Below are positions 26,401 through 41,500 of a stretch of DNA of 64,000 nucleotides, piece after piece. Under the pieces are notes generated by a model. The model was not told the origin of the DNA. It made no database searches and saw only the letters and a program-made list of their open reading frames with translations. Origin of the DNA: Brugia malayi. Lineage: Eukaryota; Nematoda; Chromadorea; Rhabditida; Onchocercidae. The stretch covers positions 23,552,221-23,616,220 of the forward strand of contig NW_025062479.1 in NCBI RefSeq assembly GCF_000002995.4, in the 5' to 3' direction. The position numbers and the translations under genes are program-made. Numbering within the stretch: position 1 is the first letter of the stretch; every line of letters starts with the position of its first letter.

Positions 26401-28076
26401 TCGAATACGAGTAAAGATGATGTTCGGTTGCAGCAAGTATATGCATATTCTTGGCAACAACAGAATTTGAACTACTTGACGCATTGGAACGTGAATTCAC
26501 CAAATCACCGTTTGACTGTTCATATACCAGAGCTTTAACTAACCTAAACTTTTTCCATAACTTTTGTATATACATATAGGTATTGCACAATGTATGATGG
26601 ATAAGTTCTTCCTGTAATTTTGTAAGTTAAAGTATATATTCGATAATTAAGAGGCATGCGCAGTTGAAATTTTAGATCCGAAAGTGCTGCTGAAACTGTA
26701 CTGCGAAAGATGAAAATGTAAAAAGGCATACTTTGCTCCAGATTGTCTTCCTTCACCAAAGATTGCTGAAGCCAATTTACCACTAATACCGCTTCGTGCA
26801 TTTGTATGAATTGTTTTTATGGTAATTTCGGAAGATAATCGTTGTCTTTTTCCTGGTGTAGGAGCAATACTCACATTGACATTCAATAAGAACAATGAGC
26901 ATGTCGTTGTTGCCAGAAGAAAGCATATTCCTTCTGAAAATTATACTGTTGAAAAAAACTAGAGAATGTTTGGTTGGTAATTAAGTTGGGCTGAATTAAT
27001 TTACACTAATTCATTTACACTAATTTTATAGGATTAAACTATCCACCTCATCTTGCAGGTATAAAAGTAGAATAATTTTAATATTAATTTCAGTACAATA
27101 AGTTAAAAAAATGGAATGAGATATTTTCTATCTGCAAATGAACTGTTCAGAAGAATGAGGATCAATTTCAGAGGTTAAAAATACAAAAATAACCAGCGAA
27201 TCAAACCAATCATAAATCAGCAATCAATATAAAATTTCAACAAGATCTTCAAATAGATAAATGATGAAAACCTGATGATTGCAAATTAACCCTTGTTAAT
27301 GATAGCGCAACCTCTCGATCGAGATCAACTGAACTATCACTAAAATGACGATCTGGCATAGACCAATGTCGGACAACACCTTCCGGTGTTACGGCGATTA
27401 TACCCAATGTTGAAAAACCTTCAAAAAAGAACGGAATACTCGAGTTTATTTCTAAAGCTTGATAATAACACAAATATTTCACTTTTTTAATATTTATTTT
27501 TTTTTTTTCATTGATTTTTGATTCGATGATAGAAAATATAAGAAGAGTTGAAAATAAACCTTGTCTTTTATATATGCAAACAGTTTGTGCATTGTATGGA
27601 AGCCCAGATGGTGGCATATTAAGTACTGCCGGTGCACCTATATAGTCATCCTGAAAAAAAAAACAATTATTTACCAAAGTTTATCTATTACAAATATAAT
27701 AATTTCACAATACCTCCGCATCATACTTCCACACATACAGACTTTGACCAATTATTAGCCAAGCATAACCACAACTGGACAGGGAGCCTGAACATAACGT
27801 GTTTGGTTCCTTTCCTAAAATGAAATATAATCATATCAGTACTTATCAATAGATCAATTCTGTATAAAATGATAAATAGTACATGGAAAATTATGCTAAG
27901 AAGATTATCACATCATATAAACATAGAAAAGATAAAGATATAAGATTATTACAGAAAATATGAAATATGCTAAATGTGAGTATTAATTAGAGAAGAAACA
28001 AACCAGCAAGAGCTTCACGTACTAAACCCGGATAATCATTCCCAACTGATTCCAATACAAGCTCTACCGATTCCAT
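20408..28076 (-). CDS. NUP133: Nuclear pore complex protein Nup133
   Basis: Scaffold nucleoporin of the Y (Nup107-160) complex. 24 exons in transcript order: 28076-28004, 27814-27714, 27650-27560, 27418-27272, 26933-26732, 26543-26327, 26259-26115, 25970-25885, 25509-25308, 24988-24919, 24842-24707, 24498-24357, 24279-24152, 24002-23892, 23777-23664, 23353-23123, 23049-22849, 22504-22372, 22299-22190, 21905-21834, 21663-21535, 21382-21276, 20981-20782 and 20574-20408; 1104 residues (human 1156). The N-terminal beta-propeller carries DYPGLVREALAG, GYAWLIIGQSLYVWK, IAVTPEGVVRHW and LLATTTCSL, all Nup133 landmarks. The helical C-terminal half carries YFFREISRIEELF, TQEKHILKPFIKH and a LIDEE motif with DDPRYPTVYSELL near the end. 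The start is the first ATG after an acceptor at 28088; compared with human it lacks the disordered N-terminal ~60 residues, and an upstream exon cannot be excluded. Intron 12 fits only as GC-AG. Confidence 0.92.
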
Positions 28077-28087
28077 TAATTCACTAT

Positions 28088-30694
28088 CTAAAAAAAAAAT
28101 AAATAAAAATAAGAGTTCACTATCTAAAAATAATCATTACGTATATAATGTGATAATTAGAAATGATAAGACCTTTTCAACTGCTTTGATTAGATAATCA
28201 GAAATGATAAGATCTTTAAAATTTCTCTTATCAAATTTCATACAATAATTTCAATCAAACTTCTTGCTTAACTGCCTAACTATCAAGCATAACATCTGAT
28301 AAACAATATCATTCACTCTTCAGCTCTCTCTCTCTCTCTCTCTGATAATAAATTATCTTTTTGTATATTTTATCTCATTTATACTTTCCTCTTCATTCTA
28401 GAAATGAATAGACATGTATGCCCAACCTAATTCTCGAATTCCCGAATTCACGGGAAGCTCAGCTCCGTTACCCTGATAAAATTTAAATCGAAATTTACAA
28501 CACTATAATATGGCCCGTAGCCCATATTCGTGACACAGCTTTTGTCCCAAGCAAATTTCAAATATTTGTTGTCACATATTCTTATGACAGAATTATAATT
28601 TAGTAGTAATAAATTCAATAAATTCTTTTTTTTTCTCTTTTCAGTAAATTTTAATAAATTCTTTTCTTCTTCTTAACCAATTATATAAGCAAAAGATATC
28701 GTTTGAAAAGATTGACAATTTGACTATAATCACAATAATCTTTTCAACATTTTTATTTAAATATAATTCCTATAGATAATATAATTTTTTTTTCCTCATT
28801 GAATTTTCAATTAATTTCAAAGAATTATTTATTGCCAATGCTCATATAGGAATACTTTTTGATTAAATTTATATTATTGTTTATTTTTATTTATAATTTA
28901 TTATGTTTATTTTATTTATAATATGTTTATTTATTTATATGTTCTTCGTTTCTATTTATTCACCTATTTATCATCAAATGTATTTCGATTATTTCCATTT
29001 CATTTATTAATTTTTCTTTTTTATTAAATTTCATTTATTAAATGTTCACGTAAGAATGAGTATATCATTAATAATCATAATATAATACTTTATATTTCAT
29101 TTTCAAAACTCTGATAACTTCATAGTTAAATGTTAGAAAGAAAAATGTTTAGAAAGAATTGAAAAATAAGACAATTATCTATAGATCAGAAATTTGAAAA
29201 GAAATTATCTACTCTTATCACTCCCGAATCTGATAATATCGCATACTTAATTATCACTCCAGAATGGCTAACATGCAAAGAAATCCAAACTTCCTTCTTT
29301 TTTTTTTTTTTTTTTTTCAGAGTTCAACAAATAAAAAATACTTTCACAAGAAGTTTGCTTATATTATATTCATATTAATAACTTCTAATAGTTTCCATAA
29401 TTGATTAAATTGATATCAACGCTTCGAACTTTTTACTTTTTAACAGTAATTTTATATTAGTTTAATCATGAATAGAACGATTCCAATTAATGAAAAATAC
29501 TAATCATTCAATTTATATGGTTAAAAAAAATCCCTTAAACGATAATCTCCTATGATCATATCATTTAATCAATCAATCGATCAATCAATCAATCAATCAA
29601 CAAGCATTTCCTATTTACTGCAAACAAAAGAGACATTGAGAAATATGTAAATTATTCGAGAAATCTCAAACTAACTCTTCATATTCTAATATTTAAGGTT
29701 TTAATTCAATGTCGAGAACTACAACTACTACCATTTCATTTTTTTTTTTTTTTTTTTGAATTCATTAAACATATTCTACAAAGAGTAGAAAAAAAGCGAT
29801 GTATGCCTTCTAGAAACGATCGGAAATATGAAAGTTAACATATAATACTTAATTTAATTCATATTTAATTCTTAATTCTAGAGATTATTATTCGTTAATT
29901 GCTTATCGGCATCAATAATCAAGCGATTATTTGAAAAACTCACTATTTGAAATCTTACTCAAACTCTAAACAGTGTAATACTCAAAAACATTTCAAATAA
30001 CATTAATCAGTCAGACATTAACTTTTTAACAATATCACAAATATGAAAAAAAATATATATGTAAATAACAAAGTAATTATAAATGATAAGATGAAAGTTT
30101 GAAAAAGTTAGCTGCATTTTATAAAACGGATGTAATGCCATTGAAAATAATATGTTATCATTAAAAAAAAAAAAAACGATAATTCAAAATTCAATCATTA
30201 TTAGTGGGATTGTAATTTGAAACGAATATTTCAACATACTAACAAATATATATAATATGTTATCACAACTCGTTTTCTATTTTCTACTTATTATTCAATC
30301 CAAATATTTCCGATTGTCACAAAGACAAAAAAAAAAAAAAGAAAAAAATGAATTCAGTGCAGATAAGAGTACCGCTTAAGATAAGAGACAATTTTCCGAA
30401 ATTGGAAATTACATAATAAACGTAAATAGGTAAAACAAGTAAAACGAGTAAATATATTCAATATTATTCACATTTCAACAATCACAAACTAGAACAATTG
30501 AAATAATTCAATTACAAATTGATTTTCAACAGCATTTCCTAATTAATGATGAGCAATGCAATAGCGACCTGAGAGATCACTTATAACTAACAATATAACA
30601 AACGTATCAATCGAACATACCTCAAAAGTATGTATTCTGTAAAATAATCCTGATTAAACAGTTTAAATTTAATTACTTCTTTTAAACTATTTTA
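28088..30694. other. Intergenic region between NUP133 and SUV3
   Basis: NUP133 promoter/outron side and SUV3 3' flank, both on the minus strand. No coding exon supported. Contains (CT)n at 28322-28343, a CAAT/GATC tract (29568-29600) and several homopolymers. The acceptor-like AG at 28089-28088, 11 nt before the NUP133 ATG, suggests trans-splicing. Confidence 0.5.
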
Positions 30695-33600
30695 TTAATT
30701 ATTCTCATCGTCAACATTACGATTTTGTAATTTTTTAATTTCTTCACGTCTAATCTCTTCCCTTAATAATAACAACTCGCTTTTATTTACCAATCCTTTC
30801 CGTAATAACCGCTCTGACACTGACTCCATATTCCCTGTAACAGAATTATATAAACAGTTAATTTTATATGGAACGAATTTTATTTCTTCTTAGTAAATTT
30901 TGCTACATCGAAATTTAGGATATAGTACATTAAAGTATGTAATATACTATTATTGCATGCATCTTAAACTTTTGAAGTTAATCGATATTAAATTAATATA
31001 AATATACAGAATAGCATATTGTAGTTAATATTTTTAATTATAATATATTATTCTGAAGTTATAGTTAATTTGAAACCACTGAAAATTACTAAAAATCAAC
31101 ATTATTGAAGTACCTTGATCATTCATTTCATCTATATATCCACTTTCTTCCTGAAAGTACAGTATTATAGATCAATATTACAAAAACAGGAACATAAGTA
31201 ACATTATTTACATGGTTTAATTTAATCGAAAAGAAAAAAGCGATAATTTCACTACAGAATGAACAATGTGATAATTTCATCTACTTCGTCCTGTTGTGAA
31301 GAGGTGATATCAGACATTGTTAGCAATGCATCATTTATATAGCCTTCAATCAGTTTTCCCAAAAGACGTATTCTTTCTCGATCCGGGAACATATCCTAAA
31401 ATATTTGGCAAATTTTACAACAGTTTCAAAAACCAAAATTTTGTATTTTTTGGTGCAAAAAAAAAAAAAAAAAACACTTTTCGGTTAATATGGGACTTCT
31501 TTTTTAGAATTATTTTATCATTGCTAAGTGTCCCATATGTCATATACTATTCGGTCTAGTTTGAAAACAGAAAAACTAATAAAAGTGTACCAGAGTACAC
31601 TAGAAAAAAATGAGTTAAATTCTTGAAGCATCAAGCAACAATTAGAGAATTTATGGATTTCACTCGAAGTACATAATCTTATTTTCTTATTATATTAACA
31701 ATGAAAATGAACAATTAGGAGCACTCACCGGAAATTTATAACTGAGCCAAAGATAAAGATCAATTAAGTTATATATTTTACACATATCCAAAAGCATTGT
31801 AATACTTGTCGGTCTAGGTAACGGCCACTGTATTATTTCACAAAACCAATTGTAGTTTATTGCTTGACCCTCAGCGAATCTGAAACCAAGATTTAATAAT
31901 CAAATAAGAAACAATAAAATGACAAAACCTTTTCTCCAACATTTCCTACAATTTCATGCAAAATTAGAATATGAAGCAAAATGTGACACAAGTTTAAACT
32001 TGCCTCCGAGCTATACGAACAAAACATGCTCGGGCAACACCATTATCTACATCCATATCTACAGGAGCAGTGCAGAAAGCATATTTGACCTGAAACAACT
32101 CAAATAAATAAACAAAAAATTGAAAAAAAAAAAAAAAAAAACTCGAATAAAAATTTCAATTTTTCTTTCCTTTTCAACAAATTTTTGTATATATATAAAA
32201 AGAAAAAGAGAAGTGGTTAAAAAGTATGCTACATCAAAATTTAAAAATATACGCAATAAATAAATAAACAAACATTTAATTTTACCTTTATACTCAATGG
32301 AACGTCATCTATAAGTTCTGCAAGTTTTCGAAATTGTTCAATATCACATAGATGGAATTTTTTGCTTAGAGAACTGATTGATATAAACATATCAATGATA
32401 CTGAGAAATGAAGCATGAGGCAGATGATATGAAAAGGTTTCCAACTGCAAAGAAATAAACCGCATAAATTATTATGAATGTTAATTTACAGCTATCAAAA
32501 AAGGTACCTACCTGCTCAGAAGTTGGTGCAATGCCAGCAGTTTCAATAGGTTTAATAGGTTCTTTCATAAATGCTTCCAACAATCGCATATCTGTTGGTC
32601 GTAAAGTTGTTACCTAAATTAAATATACATCTATTGCATCTCAAAAATATGCGTAATAAAAATTTTCAAAAACAATTTCCAAAAAATATGAATTTTAAAT
32701 CTGATCAAATCTATTACAACAATATACTGACCCATCCTTTCTGATAGGCAGACTGAAAACGACCAGCACGTCCAGCTACTTGCATTACATGATAGTTTGC
32801 TTGATGTTCACCAAATGGAAATTGTACGAATATGATTCTAAATATTTCATTAATAGCTATTTTATCTTCATCTTATCAACATTCACAAATGATGAGTAAT
32901 TTGTGTTTAAATTTAAATTTATATCTTCAAAATTGCAGTACTTCAAAAAAGTGATAAAAAGTCGTAATTCAAATGTGCAATTGATAAGATTACGCGTTTT
33001 ATTACAGATTGAAACATATATAACAAACAAATAAATACTCAAATATTATTGAAAAAATGTTGTAACACATAAAAGCAACAAAACCTGCGTATATTTAAAT
33101 TAAGACCCATTCCAACAGCATCGGTTGCAACCATTACATTAGGCTTACGACTCATTTCATTGAATGTTTTCGCCTGATTCAATTTTGTCCATGGTGGCAA
33201 TGCTCCATATATCACAGTTGGTTGTACGCCCAATTTCATTAGGCTTTTAGCTACTGAAAATAGCATAGAAACCGAAAAGCATACCAAGCAATCACCATCC
33301 TGAAATAAAACCATTGTCCCAAATAAAAAAAAAAAAAAAGACGAAAGAGATTCAAAAATATCAAAACTAAATTTTAAATTCATTTATAGAAATATATAGT
33401 TCAGCTACAAGCTTAGAAAATTGTAGTAATGTAATAATTCAATTATCAAATACTAGCTAATGACTAGAATTTTATCTTAGCATAAGTAACGTAACGATAC
33501 ATATAACAAACCTTAACATTATTAAGCTTCTTTAAGGCCTCTTTATTCACATTGAGAGGAGTTTTCCTTTCATAACGGTGCACTTCTACATGTTCTCCAA

Positions 33601-36137
33601 TAGGATCTAACAAACTGCGTACAATATCAACTGCTGCTTCTTCACCACAAAGATGAATCTAAAAGAAGAAATTATTTTGTTAGTTTAAATTTTTTTTCCT
33701 ATCAAAAAAAAACGAAAATCCTCAACTCTAAAAACAAAAATCAATCATTTTCATACAAAAAAAGATTCAAGTCCATACAACTCAATAAACACATTAATTA
33801 TAACGAAAGTAATGTAAAACATGAGTTAAAGCTTTGAAGATATTTCAATAAGAAACAGATAAGAATAATGTCAAAAAGAGAACCTCTTTTGCAGCAATAC
33901 CAAGTAAAGCTCTTGTCCAAGCCCAACCACGACTCTGATCACGTAACATTTGAATTTCATCAATTACGGCTATCTCAACATTTACATCAACAGGAACCAT
34001 TTCAACAGTCATTGCAACATGAGATGAAGGGTTATCAGCATCAATTGCATATCGCCGTTCTTCACCCGTAATCATATCACATTTGATGCCTTAAAATGAT
34101 TGAAATTTTAATTTGCAAATATGAATTTAAAGGAAACAGAAAGAAAAAGAGGATTCAAAATGATAACAAACCTTTTTCATTAGTTTTTTCACACACCTCG
34201 TTGGCAAGTAACCTTAACGGACAACAATAAAAACCTGTTTTGGCTTGATAGAATTGCTGCAATGCTTCATACGTTTTGCCGCTATTAGTTGGTCCTATAA
34301 AGTATAATTAATTATGAAAATCATATTAATCACATATTTAGCAGTTCTTTCCAACCTTTAGTTATTTAGAGATCATCTGTTACATGTATAGTCATATATC
34401 CAACAGTAACATAACATTATTTCTCTTAAAAACTATCATAAAAACAGCTACAAAATAATTCTGTCTCATCCAGAGAATCTTTAAATTTCCCCTATTCATT
34501 TAAACCGAAAAGCAATTGAATTATTTCGTTGATTTCATTTAAAAAAATACAAATTATGAGACCTGCATGAAAATGTATCCTTCTGAATAACTCCCTAGCT
34601 TTTGGATACCAATTATACGGTTTAGTTAGATCACTTAGGGTCTTCAACTCCTTTTCACACTCCAAATGCGGATATACCCTTTTGGCATGGTCAATGAAAT
34701 ACGGATATAAACTATCGACATCACGTGCTGAAGATAATCATTTAAGCAGAATCATGTTTTCTACCGCTATCAGCAGAATGCAAATTTTCGACCAACCAAA
34801 AAACGAATCTAATATGCAAAACAAATTGTTGACATAGTAATATTGTATAAAAAATGCAATGCTCTTTATTAACTATTATTAAATATTCTCAATTAATGGA
34901 AGTGAAGCAAATACTTACCTTTGTTGAGAATATCACTGATTACAATAGCAATACAGGGATCTAGCGGTGATGCATGTAAGCAGTAGTTCCGAAAGCTTCT
35001 AAAAAAAGCTTTTTTAGTAACGAAATCCCATAATTCAATTACTTTTTAATTTAATGAAATAGGAAAATGTACTACATATTTCCTGGTAAACTATTTCCGT
35101 AGATATGAAAACAATGAACAAACTTGTATGCTGCATGGAACATTTTCCTATTTACGTTGTTCTGCTCAGATAATTCCCGAACTAAAGGTTTTCTAGCAAA
35201 ATTCTCTAAAATCCGTGAAACGTCGTCCTTGTTTAGATCAACAATAACATCCTGAAATGATTGCTATTAACGATATCTAGGAATAATACAATACCTAAAA
35301 AAAAAAATCCTTAAAAAATGATTCAGATCACAGAAAAATAGTCTGCTTTGCATGAAATCAACTGATTAGCCTACTCTTTTGAAGATACTAGAAGAGACTG
35401 ATAAAGTTCAAGAAGGCCAAATTTTTAGGAAAATATATAATCCAAAAATACCGTTTCATCTTTTGGTAAATTCGGAATAGTTATTGGCGCAGGCGGCACG
35501 ATATCAATGAAACTTCGTAATTTAGCTTTTCGTGCTGTAGCTGTAGAAGATAGAATTCCAGATGTGAACTTAGTCTCTGTCGGCAAATATCTTGTTTGCT
35601 TCAAAATAACTGGAGCATATTTTTTCTCGTTCCGCACTAATTCCGGGTCTGATTTCCGACTTCCGACAAGAATTGGCTTGGACTGTTGTGACCCAGATTT
35701 TTCATTGCAACTTGACAACTAAAATATTGCAAAAAATAGATGAAAATTTCTAAAAAGAGAAAAGATCAGTGAATATCACTATAGTTTGCTGAAAATTAAA
35801 CATTTTTTACGACTATTCCACACAATTGAAACAGTTATAATATCAAGAATATTTTTCAATCTACAGAATAAAACAAACAAAATTGTTTACAGCTATTTAC
35901 AAACGACATAATTTTATACTAATAATGGGAAAAATAAAATCTATAAAGCAAGATGTAAACAAATAGAAGATTTAAACAAAAAAAAATGTATGAATAACTA
36001 ACGGAATTCTTCCTCGGTGCAATAGAACTATGAGAACGTTGAAAAAGACGTGTCTGTATAAATGATGGACCTTGATCAGTACTGCTAGCCATAATAAGTG
36101 TCCATGATGGACGACATTTTACTACCTGTAACGCCAT
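30695..36137 (-). CDS. SUPV3L1: Mitochondrial ATP-dependent RNA helicase SUV3
   Basis: SUV3 helicase works with PNPase in the mitochondrial degradosome. 17 exons in transcript order: 36137-36003, 35718-35452, 35251-35124, 34998-34919, 34727-34563, 34294-34172, 34089-33884, 33658-33512, 33299-33085, 32837-32732, 32613-32512, 32444-32286, 32089-32004, 31879-31729, 31395-31285, 31150-31114 and 30834-30695; 785 residues, practically the human length (786). Walker A GPTNSGKT is at residues 259-266, ITGEER follows, and the Walker B/DEIQ box is near 343-346 in [13 protein letters not shown]. Then come [17 protein letters not shown]-type [14 protein letters not shown], and motif [11 protein letters not shown]. 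The SUV3 C-terminal domain ([28 protein letters not shown]) is complete. The Ser/Arg/Lys-containing N-terminus is compatible with a mitochondrial presequence. The intron after exon 13 fits only as GC-AG. The stop codon runs straight into AATAAA. Confidence 0.96.
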
Positions 36138-38580
36138 TTTACTCGTCAATGTAAATGGCTATTTTGAGAAATTGTCAATTCAAGCAATCTGAAATAATAA
36201 TCATGAATAAAATAAACATAATAATTTAAAAAGAGAAAAAAAAAAAAACTTGAAAATATTTATATTCTTTGCAATCTCAGTCATTACTATCATTGTTATC
36301 TGTTGATATTTAATCATTTCTTCATTTCATCTTCCATTTCATTGTCAATTTTTAATAATTTAATATTTAATAATAATTCAATCTTAATTCCATATAATTA
36401 TCTAGACTACCTAACAGAAATAAAATATAAATACTTACGCCTACTATATCTCATCCCCCGCTATCTCCCATAAACCGCGGATTTTTTCTCTTGTGTTAAA
36501 TAAAATTGTAGCATATTCGTTGCATGCTAAGAACTGTGCTGTGAAAGGGAAAAACAGTTCCATTTTTCATATTTGAGTGATTCGAGATGGTGGCGCAATT
36601 GGCTAATTTGATTAATGGATTGTCTTTTTGCGCTAATATCATTTATCTAAAACAGTTCTGTCATTAATACTATTAGCATTAATAAAATGATAGATTAATC
36701 TAATCATTACTTTTAGTTGCAGTGTTTTTGAGTAATTTAGTAAAATGATGTGACAGATTAATTTTGAGTAATTCAGTAAAATGATGTGACAGATTAATTA
36801 ATCTAATCGTTATCATAGTATCATCACTTGCAGTTTTTCTGATATTATATCAAATAGAGTGAAAGTGATGTTAAAAAGTATTTATTTACAATAATTATTC
36901 GATAAAAATTTTTATCGTTTAGTATAAGAGTAATTCATTTATAAAAATATAAGTTTATTCCTCTTATATTATACTCTTGTTTTTTCTTTTGCTTTTTTAT
37001 TTCATACTAAATTAATATGTTAAAAATTTCTCTAATAATAATCTATTTGTTATATTGAGAATTAAAAGTTAAGAAAAAAAAAGATCAAATTAGCTAATAA
37101 ATAATGAATTTATTACTGCAAAATATTACTATTGCTTCTAAAACTCATAATCAAATAAATTCAAAATAATTTTATGGTATTGATGAATTTTAATTCTGTA
37201 ACTTCATTAATAATTCAAATAATCATATTTTAATTAATTTCACTTGATTAAATAGCAAAAGCAATAACTTTTGATGCATAATCTTTGGATACTGAATGTC
37301 AAAAAAAAAAAAAAATTCAATAATAATTAAATATTTGTTATTAAAATTCAAATCGATTAATGGAGCAAAATATTCATTTACACTGTGCTATCAATTTTAC
37401 ATTGTGAATTTCTGAATTCAATGCGAGAAATTCACTGTTATCAGACTGAAAAATAGATCTGATAAGCGATTATGTTATCATAAAATTTGTTTCTGATAAT
37501 ATTCAAATTTTTATTAAATGAAAAAACATTAAAAAGCTTATTGATATCTCAGGAATTTACGTATGAATGTAATTTTAAATTTTATCTTTGCTAGAATAGA
37601 AATTAAAAATACTAAGTAACAGTAATAATTAAATCATAGATAAAGAATTTATAAGAATATGAATCAGATGTGCAAAATTATTAGTTATTCTATTTGTAAT
37701 GATGAGAGTTTGAAAAGAAAATTAATTTGAATTTAAATATTAAGTACGAAATGCAAATATGACAAAAAAAAAAATAAGTAATGAATAAATTCATGAAAAA
37801 TAATTTTATAATTTCAATATAAATAATTCAAAAATAAATATTATTTCGAATTTCGGAATTAAATTTCAAAAATATTATTGGAAATGAATTTATCAATGAA
37901 ATGAGAAACATATTGATTCTGTGAAATAATTTAGCTAAGAAAATAAAAAAAAATGATATATTTACCAAATATAATAAAAATATATGTATATATACAATAA
38001 AAAAATAAATATAATAAAAAAAAATATAATAAAAAATAAATAAATACATACACAATTCTTATTAATATCTTTTGTTTATAAATTTCATTTTTGATATTTC
38101 ATATTTAAAAAACAACAAAATTAAAAAAAAAAAAATGACAAAAAAATATTTATCAAATAGATATTTATCATTTTGTTAAATTAGCTTATCATTTATCATT
38201 TTACTAACTGAATGCATCATTGTTTGTTGTAAACAACAAGGAATCTGGTCGAAATATGGCTTTCATTGTAATTTTTATTTTTTTTTTTCTCGAGTTAACT
38301 GATATGAAATGTTATATAATTTACATTTCAACTATAAATTAGTGATAACACAGTGATAATTTATAATTTTTATCAGTTATATTTGATAATATTGCAATCT
38401 TATCATTTTAATCATTATATCTTATCATATCTTTTCTTTTTTAATATAATAAAATTTTAGCATAATTTTTAAATTTTTCTTTTCTTGAAAATTGTTACAA
38501 ATCTTTTCAATTATTAAAAATAAACGAAATATTTTAGATGCATATTTGAATTTTATCATATTTTTTTTTTTTTTTTTTAG
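36138..38580. other. Divergent intergenic region, SUV3 and membrane-protein gene
   Basis: Holds the SUV3 promoter and must hold the missing first exon(s) of the membrane-protein gene at 38581, which I could not identify. A 40-bp direct duplication (TTTTGAGTAATT(T/C)AGTAAAATGATGTGACAGATTAA type) is at about 36726-36800. The block 36460-36660 is less AT-rich than its surroundings and may be promoter sequence. Confidence 0.4.
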
Positions 38581-41500
38581 AAAACCAAATCAACATCATC
38601 TCGACGTAGTCGACAAGAACGCTTTTTACGCTATATTTTACGTCGTAAACAATGTTATATTGTACTTTTGTTCGAATTTCTTACTCTCATCAGTCTTATT
38701 TTAATATTACTTCTATTCTTTTGGCTTTCTCGAAATGAAATAGTTCGTTTATTTATTTATTTATTTGTTTATTTTTTTAATAAATCTGAAATTACAATTA
38801 GTAACTTTTTGTTTTTTAATAATGTGTGACTTATATATCATACAGATAAAGCAATATTGATGGAAAAATCAATCGAAAATCGATTAAAATCAATTAAAAA
38901 CTAATTAAGAAGTTTTAATTAGTTTTGAATTTAATTTAGTTCAGTTTAATTAGTTTTGAATTTAATTTAGTTCAGTTAATTTAGTTCAGTTTAAGTAGTT
39001 TTGAATTTAATTTAGTTCACAAATTCTTATTTGTTGAATATATGGAAACTGCATTGAATTATCTAACAAACTGTTTTAAATTATGCTTATTTTGATCTTA
39101 TTATAGCTTTTTTTTTTCAGCCACTAATTTATTTTGTACTTATTTTTTTCTTGTAATTAACTTAACAATAAGAAATTTGCGCCATATAAAACTTACGTGC
39201 AATGAGACATTTGCGCCATATAGAACTTAAACACAATAAGAAATTTGCACCATATAAAACTTATGCGCAATGAGAAATTTGCGCCATATAGAACTTAGGC
39301 TTTATTCATTTTATGTGTCCTTTCTTTTTTTATGAAATTTTTTTTATGAAATTTATTTTTATGAAAAAAATTAATTTATTAATTTGTTAATACACTGATG
39401 CAAATGATTTTTCCTGTTAAAAGTTGCATTAGTCCCATCTGATCTTTCATATATTGTAATTTAGTAAAAATTCATCGTTGATAAAATATCAAAAGAAATT
39501 CTTAAATAATAAATAATACTTGAAATATTAAAAGTATAATATATTAATTAAAAATATTATTGACAAAATTATAGTTACTAATAATGCAACGAAATATTTT
39601 AGTTTTTCTTTATCAAACTTTATTTCTTATTTAAATTATTTGAGTAATCATTTTAATTAATAATGTTTTTTCCGTAAAATATTCACGTATGTTGCGAAAA
39701 AAAAAAAAAAAAACTGAAACGTGAACTTTTATATATTATACCATAAGCATTTTCTCTTATTAAATAAACAATTAATATTATTTACAAATTATTTTTATGC
39801 TAAAATACTTTGCTGTTCAGTTTAAAGCATAGAATTTGAAGTAAATTAACTTTATGATGCTGTATGCATAATAAGTTTGATATTTATAGGTAAGTGATTA
39901 ATTTATAGGTAAATTTATAGATTACAATTAGTTTACTTAGTCAAAATCAAGAAATTAGTAAGATCAGTTATTAGTTTTTATATTTATAGATTTCAAGAAA
40001 AAATAAACAAATAAATAAACTAATTTATGATAAATAAGTGAGAAAGATATTGGGAATAAGTTATAGAAGGAATGCATATACGTAAATATAGACGTATATA
40101 CGTGAATAAAGACGCATATATACGTGAGCAGATTTATCAGATATAGGTGGAACAATAGATACTGGTAGATATTACGTCTCAATCCTCATTCATATATCAC
40201 AATTCTTTAATTTAAAAAAAAAAGAAATCAAAAATTCGAATTTATAAAATTAAAATTCAAATTGACATTTAGTTTAACAATAAATAACTTTTTCAAATTT
40301 AATTAGCTTTGAAAAAAAAATCGTTTCTTCTTTTAATAATTATCTAATATCTAATTAATATTTGTAATTATTTTAATTATCAGTAATTTTTCATTAAAAC
40401 AAAAAATAGTTAAAATATTTATTACATTACTATCATTCATATTTGATCAAATATATCAACAAAATTTAATAATTCTCAATTTATCTTCCAACTTTATATT
40501 TCAATAATCTGATAATCTAATAATCTTCTATGATCTAATTAAAATCTTTTAAATTATTTTTAATTAAAAATTATTTAATCTAATAATCTTCTATGATCTA
40601 TCTAAAATCTTTTAAATTATTTCTCGATCTAATTAAAATCTTTTAAATTATTTCTATCTTCTGCGATCTAATTAAAATCTTTTAAATTATTTCTGATTGA
40701 AAATTATTTAATATGATAATTTTCTGTGATCTAATTAAAACTTTTTAAATTATTTCTAATTAAAAATTATTTACCTAAATTTTAATAATATAAATTTATT
40801 AAAGTTTTATTTTGAAATAATTGCAGAAAGAAATGGAAATAGCAAAAATTGAAAATAATTGGAAAAGAAGTGAGCAACACAAATTGAACTTTTACACATG
40901 CGATTATGAACCTATTTGGGAGAAACCAGAACAAATGAACTATGTAATTAGCATAAAAATTAATTAAATTAATTAAAAAGATCAAATTATGATTAAAAGA
41001 AAAAGTTAAAATTTAAAAAATTAGAAATTAAAAAATTGAAATTAAGATAGAATTTAATATTTAGTATTTTTATCTAGTATTATAATATAAATTTAAAATT
41101 GAGATGAAATTAATTAATAATTAATATTAAATTGCTTCAATTTCTGGCAATTAATACTTAATTAAATGTTAATTTTTGTATTTATAATAATTAATTATTA
41201 TGCTAAAATGAATGTTAGAAAAAAAAAGTTTAAAATAATAATTTATTATTTTATTTTAGGATTTATGTAATAATCATTACGGTAAAGGTGCACAAATATG
41301 GACAATGCAAAAAACATTAACAAATTCAACAAGATGTGTTCATAAAATACATATGGTATAAAAGTATTTTAATAATTAAATTTGATATTTTTTTTTGATT
41401 AATTAATTATTGAATTTAATTCTAATTCTTTCATATTCTTTTAATTTCTTTTTTTTTTTTTTTGCACCACTTCATATTTTTATTAATTAAAAGTTTGATT

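Noticed and set aside
26544..26801. Open frame overlapping NUP133 exons 5 and 6 on the minus strand
   Set aside because: Reading it as an exon breaks the frame into the conserved propeller strand. A normal intron 26731-26544 (donor GTATGC, acceptor TTTAG) gives a continuous match.
35038..35124. Extension of SUV3 exon 3 to a later donor (about 35075)
   Set aside because: It would insert about 16 residues into the conserved FHxAF-SFRNY region; the GTTTGT donor at 35123 gives exact family spacing.
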